The notes beneath the pieces were generated by a model. That model searched no databases. It was given only the letters and a program-made list of their open reading frames with translations, and was not told the origin of the DNA. Shown piece after piece: positions 23,147 to 27,338 of a stretch of DNA of 27,338 nt (its first letter is position 1; each line of letters begins with the position of its first letter). The translations under genes were made by a program, and so were the position numbers. The stretch lies in assembly GCA_964648365.1 (NCBI GenBank), contig CAZYLK010000072.1:1-27338 (forward strand), given 5' to 3'. The DNA is from SURF-32 sp964648365. GTDB taxonomy: Bacteria; Planctomycetota; Phycisphaerae; UBA1845.

Positions 23147-24094
23147 TTACTTCTTATCCTTCTTGCCCTTCTTCTTGCCGTCGTCCTTCGACTTGCCGGC
23201 GTCCGGCTTGGCCTTGCCGTCTGGCGCGGCCTTGCTCGGGGCGTCCTTCGCGTCCTTGCCGGACTTCTTCTCCATGTCGGCCATGACGTTCAGCGCCGCC
23301 TGCCAGCGTTCGGCGCCCAGCTTGGCCGCCAGTTCGCTGCGCAGTGCGGTCTTGATCTGAGCGATCTTGGCCTTGTCGCCCTTGGCCGTCTTGATCTCGG
23401 CGGCCTTCTGCTTGAACAGCGTGCTGATCGCTTCCTTGTCGCTCTCGTCGACGCCGACGTCCCGGCTCATGACGGCCTTCATCACGTCCTTAAGGTCCAG
23501 GCTCGACCCGGCGTTCTCGTCCGCAACCAGTTTCAACTCGACAAGCAGCGCCTTGAACTGCGTCTTCTGCTCCGGCTGCAAGAGCTTGTCGACGGCCGCG
23601 AACAACTCGGACTGCTTGGCGCCGGCGATGTCGTCGGTCGCCTTGGAGCGCATTTCCATCAACTGGCTGCGCTCGGCGCCGAGCGACTCCACCTTCGCGG
23701 TGTCGCCGGCCTTCTTGGCGGCCTCGATCTGCTTGTTCAGTTCCTCCAGCTTGGCGCCGTGCTGCGCCTGGAAGGCCTCCCGGGCCTTGGCCGCGGCCTC
23801 GGCCGCCTTCTTCTGGCTGGCGAAGAGCTGGTCGATCTTCGTCTTCTGGTCCGGCGTCAGCTTCAGCTTCTGTCCCAGGGCCTGCTGCAAGCGCTCCAAC
23901 CGGGACGCTTCGTCCCCGGCGGCCGCTTTGTCTCCCGACGCCTTCGGCGCCTCAGCCCCTTTGGCCGGCTTGTCCTTCTCGGTCTTGGCCGGCTTTGCTT
24001 TGTCGCCCTTCTCCTGCCCGTACGCGATATTCGGCGCGGCGGTCAGGCCCAGCAACGCCATAACAATCATGACACTGCCGAACAGACTTCTCAT
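23147..24094 (-). CDS. Secreted Lys/Ala-rich LTxxQ-like helical protein
   Basis: A 315-aa protein. The frame extends to 24211, but AGGAG about nine bases before ATG 24094 and a signal peptide starting there (MRSLFGSVMIVMALLGLTAA, probable cleavage after IAYG) fix the start. The mature protein is highly charged. It has a Lys/Ala/Pro-rich segment (about 24-60) and a helical region with LTPDQKTKIDQLF and long Ala/Glu/Lys helices (about 60-165). A second similar word, LLQPEQKTQFKALL, follows, then a Lys/Asp/Gly-rich tail (GKKKGKKDKK). The LTxxQ words recall the Spy/CpxP periplasmic family, some of which are chaperones, but the protein is about twice as long. The family link is tentative. It has its own promoter and terminator. 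Confidence 0.78.
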   Translation of the reverse strand: MRSLFGSVMIVMALLGLTAAPNIAYGQEKGDKAKPAKTEKDKPAKGAEAPKASGDKAAAGDEASRLERLQQALGQKLKLTPDQKTKIDQLFASQKKAAEAAAKAREAFQAQHGAKLEELNKQIEAAKKAGDTAKVESLGAERSQLMEMRSKATDDIAGAKQSELFAAVDKLLQPEQKTQFKALLVELKLVADENAGSSLDLKDVMKAVMSRDVGVDESDKEAISTLFKQKAAEIKTAKGDKAKIAQIKTALRSELAAKLGAERWQAALNVMADMEKKSGKDAKDAPSKAAPDGKAKPDAGKSKDDGKKKGKKDKK

Positions 24095-24188
24095 CGTGTG
24101 TTGCTCCTGATAAAAGGCCTCCCGGTTCGCCTGATCGCGCTTCCGGGTTCGCGATTCAATCCAACAGGGGAGTAACGCTGCGGTGGGC

Positions 24189-24218
24189 ATACTATTCTCT
24201 GGAAATTGCACGCCGCAA
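24189..24218 (-). promoter_or_regulatory. Candidate promoter of the secreted LTxxQ-like gene
   Basis: On the minus strand, TTGCGG (24218-24213) and TAGTAT (24194-24189) are separated by 18 bases, and the start codon is about 95 bases downstream. The surrounding sequence is AT-richer than average. Both boxes are imperfect, so this is a suggestion only. Confidence 0.4.
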
Positions 24219-24332
24219 GCCGTCGGCGCGGACTCTCGCCTAAACCGTACGATTCCGGGGGCGAGTCAAGCGCCGGCGGTGGTTTTCGGACCGGAGCTGT
24301 CGCGAGCCGCCGCACAACAGAATCATTAACCC

Positions 24333-25865
24333 ATGCATTTGCAGACACTTATAGCCTTCGCGCTGGTCTTCCTGCGGTCCGACGTGGACTGGGCCAGACC
24401 GCTCTACTCGGACGGCCAGGGACGGTGGACCGTGGCCCTGGTCGGCGGACAGCTCGGCCTGGTGGCGCTGGCAGCCTGGGCAGCCTCCCGGCGGGCGGTC
24501 CGACTGCTGGTCGAAAGCCCCCAGCGGCCGGAACCCGCACAGCGATCTCACCATCGCGCCATGACGGTCCTGAAAGTCGCGGTCACCGCCGGATTCGGAT
24601 TCGACATGCTGGCGACGCCCTGGCCCGATCTGGTGTACGGATTCCGGCTGTCCGCGCCGCTGAAGCTCGTTGCCGACCTCGTCGTGATGACCCCCTTCTT
24701 CGCCGGCGTGCTTCTGGTCTGGTGGTTCGCCTACCCGGTCGATCGCGCGATGAGGGACCGGCTGGGCGTCTCCCTGGAGGCCGACCCGGCGCGGCCGGTG
24801 TGGTCGCGCCGGCACTTCCTCAACTTCAACTTGCGGCACCACGTCCTGATCGTGGCCGTGCCCATCTCGCTGGTGCTGTTCGTCTCGAACCTTACGGAGG
24901 GCTACGCCGGCGCGATTCGCGCCCACCTGTTCGGCTGGCCCTATGCCCCCGACGTGCTGCTCGGCGTCTTCGCCCTCATGATCTTTCTGGCGGCGCCGCT
25001 GATGCTGCGCAGGATCTGGCTGACGCACCCGTTGGAGCCGGGTCCGCTTCGCCACAGGCTGGAGGCCCTGTGCGGGCGGATCGGTCTGCGCTGCCGCGAG
25101 ATCCTCGTCTGGAACAGCGACGGCATGATGATCAACGCGGCCGTAATGGGCCTGTCGCCCCGGGTGCGATACGTGCTGCTGTCGGACGGGCTGCTGGAAA
25201 CGATGGACGAGCGGCAGATCGAGGCCGTCTTCGGCCACGAGGCCGGGCATATCCGGCTGCACCACATCGAGTTCTTCCTGATGTTCGCCTTCGTGACCAT
25301 GCTGCTGGTGTCCGGGGCGATGGAGGCGATGTACCGCTCCGGCGTTTCGACCACGGGGGTGGAAATCGGCGGCGGGGTGATCGCCGTTGCCGTCTGGGCG
25401 CTGGGGTTCGGCTGGGTGTCGCGGCGATTCGAGCGTCAGGCGGACCTCTTCGGCGTCCGTTGCGTCACGCCCGATGCCGCGTCGTGTGCCGTGCCGTGCA
25501 GCGTGCATCCATCGTCGATGTTTCCAGAAGCGCTCGGCGAAGGCTCGCCGGCGTCCGACCCGAATGGCACTCGCCACGCCCACGGCGTGTGCGCCACGGC
25601 CGCGCACTGGTTCGCCACCGCCCTGGACCGGGTGGCCGTGCTCAACGGCATCCCGCACGAAGAGCGAAGCTGGCGACACTCGTCGATTGGCAGCCGGATC
25701 CGTTTCCTCACGTCGCTGGCCAACGACCCGAACCGAGCCGCCGGCTTCGACCGACTCATCGCGCGGATCAAAAGGACACTGTGGATCGCCAGCGTTGTCG
25801 GCGCGGGGATCGCCATTTACTATTACGCGGCGGCGGAGCCGGTGCTCCTGAAGGTCAGCCGCTGA
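24333..25865 (+). CDS. M48-family membrane zinc metalloprotease
   Basis: A 510-aa integral membrane protein, longer than HtpX (about 290 aa). Several hydrophobic helices occupy about residues 35-51, 80-93, 110-134, 170-187, 205-225, 314-330 and 346-362. The zinc site is FGHEAGHIRLHH, with H302, E303 and H306. The third ligand is probably E367 in RRFERQAD. WRHSSIGSRIRFL at 447-459 matches the H.S...RI motif near the end of M48 domains. Between E367 and that motif is an insertion of about 45 residues rich in Cys, His, Ser and Pro (about 377-422). M48 enzymes degrade damaged membrane proteins or process prenylated substrates; the role here is unknown. It ends immediately before the 27-bp array. 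Confidence 0.88.
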   Translation: MHLQTLIAFALVFLRSDVDWARPLYSDGQGRWTVALVGGQLGLVALAAWAASRRAVRLLVESPQRPEPAQRSHHRAMTVLKVAVTAGFGFDMLATPWPDLVYGFRLSAPLKLVADLVVMTPFFAGVLLVWWFAYPVDRAMRDRLGVSLEADPARPVWSRRHFLNFNLRHHVLIVAVPISLVLFVSNLTEGYAGAIRAHLFGWPYAPDVLLGVFALMIFLAAPLMLRRIWLTHPLEPGPLRHRLEALCGRIGLRCREILVWNSDGMMINAAVMGLSPRVRYVLLSDGLLETMDERQIEAVFGHEAGHIRLHHIEFFLMFAFVTMLLVSGAMEAMYRSGVSTTGVEIGGGVIAVAVWALGFGWVSRRFERQADLFGVRCVTPDAASCAVPCSVHPSSMFPEALGEGSPASDPNGTRHAHGVCATAAHWFATALDRVAVLNGIPHEERSWRHSSIGSRIRFLTSLANDPNRAAGFDRLIARIKRTLWIASVVGAGIAIYYYAAAEPVLLKVSR

Positions 25866-26162
25866 GAGGCGATGCGTCACGTACGCCCCGACGAGGCGAT
25901 GCGTCACGTCTGCCCAAGAGCGGCGATGCGTCCCGTCTGCCCCGAACAGGCGACGCGTCATGTATGCCCCGGCGAGGCAATGCGTCCCGTACGCCCCGAC
26001 GAGGCGATGCGTCCCGTCTGCCCCGAAGAGGCGATGCGGCACGACTGGCCCGATGAGGCGATGCGTCATGGATGCCCCGACGAGGCAATGCGTCCCGTAC
26101 GCCCCGAAGAGGCGACGCGTTATGTATACCCCGACGCGGCAATGCGTCCCGTACGCCCCGCA
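25866..26162. repeat. 27-bp tandem array, 11 units without indels
   Basis: Eleven consecutive units of exactly 27 bases begin one base after the M48 stop codon (starts 25866, 25893, 25920 ... 26136). The unit is GAGGCGATGCGT, then CACGTACG or CCCGTACG or a variant, then CCCCGAC or CCCCGAA. Units differ by substitutions only. Because 27 is divisible by three, long open frames exist on both strands. The frame from ATG 25872 encodes a 9-residue repeat near EAMRPVRPD and runs to 26201. No ribosome-binding site at a proper distance supports translation. There are no spacers, so it is not a CRISPR array. Confidence 0.92.
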
Positions 26163-26179
26163 GGGGCCGAACATATCAG

Positions 26180-26235
26180 CCCAGGGCAACGCCCTGGGTA
26201 GGAGACGCCCCGCGGAAATGAAGCCCTGAAAGGGC
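26180..26235. repeat. Dispersed palindrome pair CCCAGGGC/GCCCTGGG and GCCCT/AGGGC
   Basis: CCCAGGGC-AAC-GCCCTGGG (26180-26198) and GCCCT-GAA-AGGGC (26223-26235) are separated by 24 bases that include TAGGAGACG and GGAAATGAA. I recognise this text as a kind of intergenic repeat common in planctomycetes and some other phyla. It lies 20 bases before folD, so it will be in the folD leader if transcription starts upstream. Confidence 0.7.
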
Positions 26236-26254
26236 GACACAGCCTGGCGACCTC

Positions 26255-27142
26255 ATGCCCGAATCACCCTTCATCATCGACGGCGTCGCGCTTGCCCGCC
26301 GTATAAAAGGCGAAACGGCCGCGGCCGTGCGCCAGCTTCGCGCGGAGGGACACCCCGTCTGCCTCGACGCGGTCATGGTCGGCGATCCGTCGGCCGGGAT
26401 GATCTACGCTCGTTCGCAGCAGACGCGATGTGAGGAAGTCGGCATCGAGTATCGCCTGCACACGCTGCCGGCCAGCGCCACCGATGCGCAGATCCGCGGT
26501 CTGCTGCGCCGGCTCAACGATGATCCGTCCGTCACCGGCATCCTGCTGAACCTGCCCCTGCCGGAGGGCATCGACACGCCGGCCATGCAGTACTACATCG
26601 ACCCGTACAAAGACGTGGAGGGCGTCAACCCGTCGAATATCGGGCTGCTGTTCTACGGCGGGCCGATCATCGCGCCGTGTACGGCCCTGGCGGTGATGGA
26701 GATTCTCAAGGCCGCGAATCGCCCGGCCCGCGGGCTGGACGCCGTGGTGGTCGGGCAGGGCGCCATCGCCGGACGGCCGGTGTCGCTGTTTCTGCTGCAC
26801 GAGATGGCCACCGTCACCTGCTGCCACATCGCGACGAAGGATCTGCGGGCGCAGACGCGCAAGGCGGATCTGCTCGTCGTCGCGGTCGGCAAGCCCGGGC
26901 TGATCGGCGCCGATCACGTCAAGGACGGCGCGATCGTCATCGACGTCGGCATCAACTCGATCAAGGGTCCGGACGGCGCCCGCCGCGTCGTCGGCGACGT
27001 GGATTTCGAGGCCGTCATAGCAAAGGCGAGCGTCATTACGCCGGTACCCGGCGGCGTTGGACCCGTGACGGTGGCGATTCTGCTTCGCAGCGCCGTGGAC
27101 GCGGCCCGCAAGCAACTGGCCACGCCGCGCCGGCTCGAGTGA
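26255..27142 (+). CDS. folD: FolD-family methylenetetrahydrofolate dehydrogenase with atypical active site
   Basis: A 295-aa protein of normal FolD length. FolD oxidises methylene-THF to methenyl-THF with NADP and hydrolyses that to formyl-THF in the cytoplasm. The family is clear from VGDPSAGMIYARSQQTRCEE, DPYKDVEG, PCTALAVMEIL and TPVPGGVGPVTVAILLRSA at about 262-280. Y51 is kept. The usual lysine four residues later is Q55, the conserved glutamine of the VQLPLP motif is N99, and the second aspartate of the KDVDG motif is E122. The cofactor-loop GRS reads GQG (167-169). The three active-site changes predict loss or change of cyclohydrolase activity. The start is ATG 26255; no strong ribosome-binding site is visible. 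Confidence 0.88.
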   Translation: MPESPFIIDGVALARRIKGETAAAVRQLRAEGHPVCLDAVMVGDPSAGMIYARSQQTRCEEVGIEYRLHTLPASATDAQIRGLLRRLNDDPSVTGILLNLPLPEGIDTPAMQYYIDPYKDVEGVNPSNIGLLFYGGPIIAPCTALAVMEILKAANRPARGLDAVVVGQGAIAGRPVSLFLLHEMATVTCCHIATKDLRAQTRKADLLVVAVGKPGLIGADHVKDGAIVIDVGINSIKGPDGARRVVGDVDFEAVIAKASVITPVPGGVGPVTVAILLRSAVDAARKQLATPRRLE

Positions 27143-27215
27143 AACCGGTGATGTGTGACACCGGCTTCCCGCCGATGCACCTCCGCATGAATACGGGGGC
27201 TCCGAATACGCTCTT

Positions 27216-27275
27216 CCCTCACTCCCTCACTCCCTCACTCCCTCACTCCCTCACTCCCTCACTCCCTCACTCCCT
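27216..27275. repeat. CCCTCACT x 7 perfect microsatellite
   Basis: Seven identical 8-base units CCCTCACT (27216-27271) followed by CCCT. This is the pyrimidine complement of the GAGGGAGT words at 1999-2055 and in repeat copies A and B. The preceding CTCTTC matches the start of the pyrimidine arm there, so this may be a truncated and expanded third copy of the element. Confidence 0.9.
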
Positions 27276-27283
27276 TCTGCCAA

Positions 27284-27338
27284 CTACTTCACATTCACCA
27301 CTCGCCGGCCGGCCGGTTCGTCGCAGACGATGTTGCCG
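27284..27338 (-). CDS. Possible 3' end of a minus-strand gene running off the window
   Basis: Reading leftward from the window edge, one frame encodes GNIVCDEPAGRRVVNVK followed by TAG (27286-27284). The composition looks protein-like and the stop lies just before the microsatellite, as expected at a gene end. Seventeen residues are too few to assign a family, and chance is not excluded. Confidence 0.4.
   Translation of the reverse strand, partial: GNIVCDEPAGRRVVNVK

Noticed and set aside
25866..26162. CRISPR array
   Set aside because: Units are contiguous 27-base repeats with no unique spacers between them, and no cas gene is present.
24240..26240. A 666-residue minus-strand open frame antisense to the M48 gene
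   Set aside because: It mirrors the M48 gene in GC-rich DNA and runs through the 27-bp array; it has no family motifs, whereas the plus strand encodes a recognisable protease.
1..27338. tRNA, rRNA or known riboswitch genes
   Set aside because: I looked for tRNA-like cloverleaf arms and conserved riboswitch cores by eye and saw none I could support; a covariance-model scan would be needed to exclude them.

Overview
The window is GC-rich (roughly two thirds G+C by eye) bacterial chromosome, most likely from the Planctomycetota, perhaps Phycisphaerae-like. The main clue is a set of zinc-ribbon proteins carrying a CxxCGYxLxG...CPECG signature (genes at 3376, 17975 and 20397), which is characteristic of that phylum. 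Other clues are the density of dispersed palindromic repeats and short tandem arrays between genes. A run of 100 Ns (21216-21315) marks a scaffold gap, so this is a draft assembly.

Layout: the left edge holds the end of a CusA/CzcA-type RND pump (1-330, +), a 55-bp tandem repeat, then mnmE (547-1953, -). A repeat-filled gap leads to a small zinc-ribbon protein, a PhnB-like VOC protein and a membrane zinc-ribbon protein (2371-3879, +). A minus-strand HlyD adaptor/RND permease operon (8607 to 3926, ATGA overlap) follows, with a TetR-type palindrome upstream. Next on the minus strand come two small low-complexity proteins, an OFA-type MFS transporter, a secreted DUF3604 protein, cysK and a solitary cheB. 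A MarR-GNAT fusion gene runs divergently from cheB.

The plus-strand stretch 17975-23016 is the most unusual part. It holds two PF10127/RlaP-type nucleotidyltransferases (18727 and 22252). Between them are a zinc-ribbon protein and an HD-type phosphohydrolase broken by the assembly gap. That central pair is bracketed by two directly oriented copies of a roughly 310-bp element built of nested palindromes. The right end has a lysine/alanine-rich secreted LTxxQ-like protein with a clear terminator, a divergent M48 membrane metalloprotease, an 11 x 27-bp tandem array with no indels, and a FolD homologue whose three key cyclohydrolase residues are all substituted.

How the genes relate: most are single housekeeping or stress genes with no obvious shared pathway. 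Only hlyD-RND is a clear operon. The best candidates for something undescribed are the paired RlaP nucleotidyltransferases with the HD enzyme, the family of composite palindromic repeats, the exact-period 27-bp array, and the atypical FolD.
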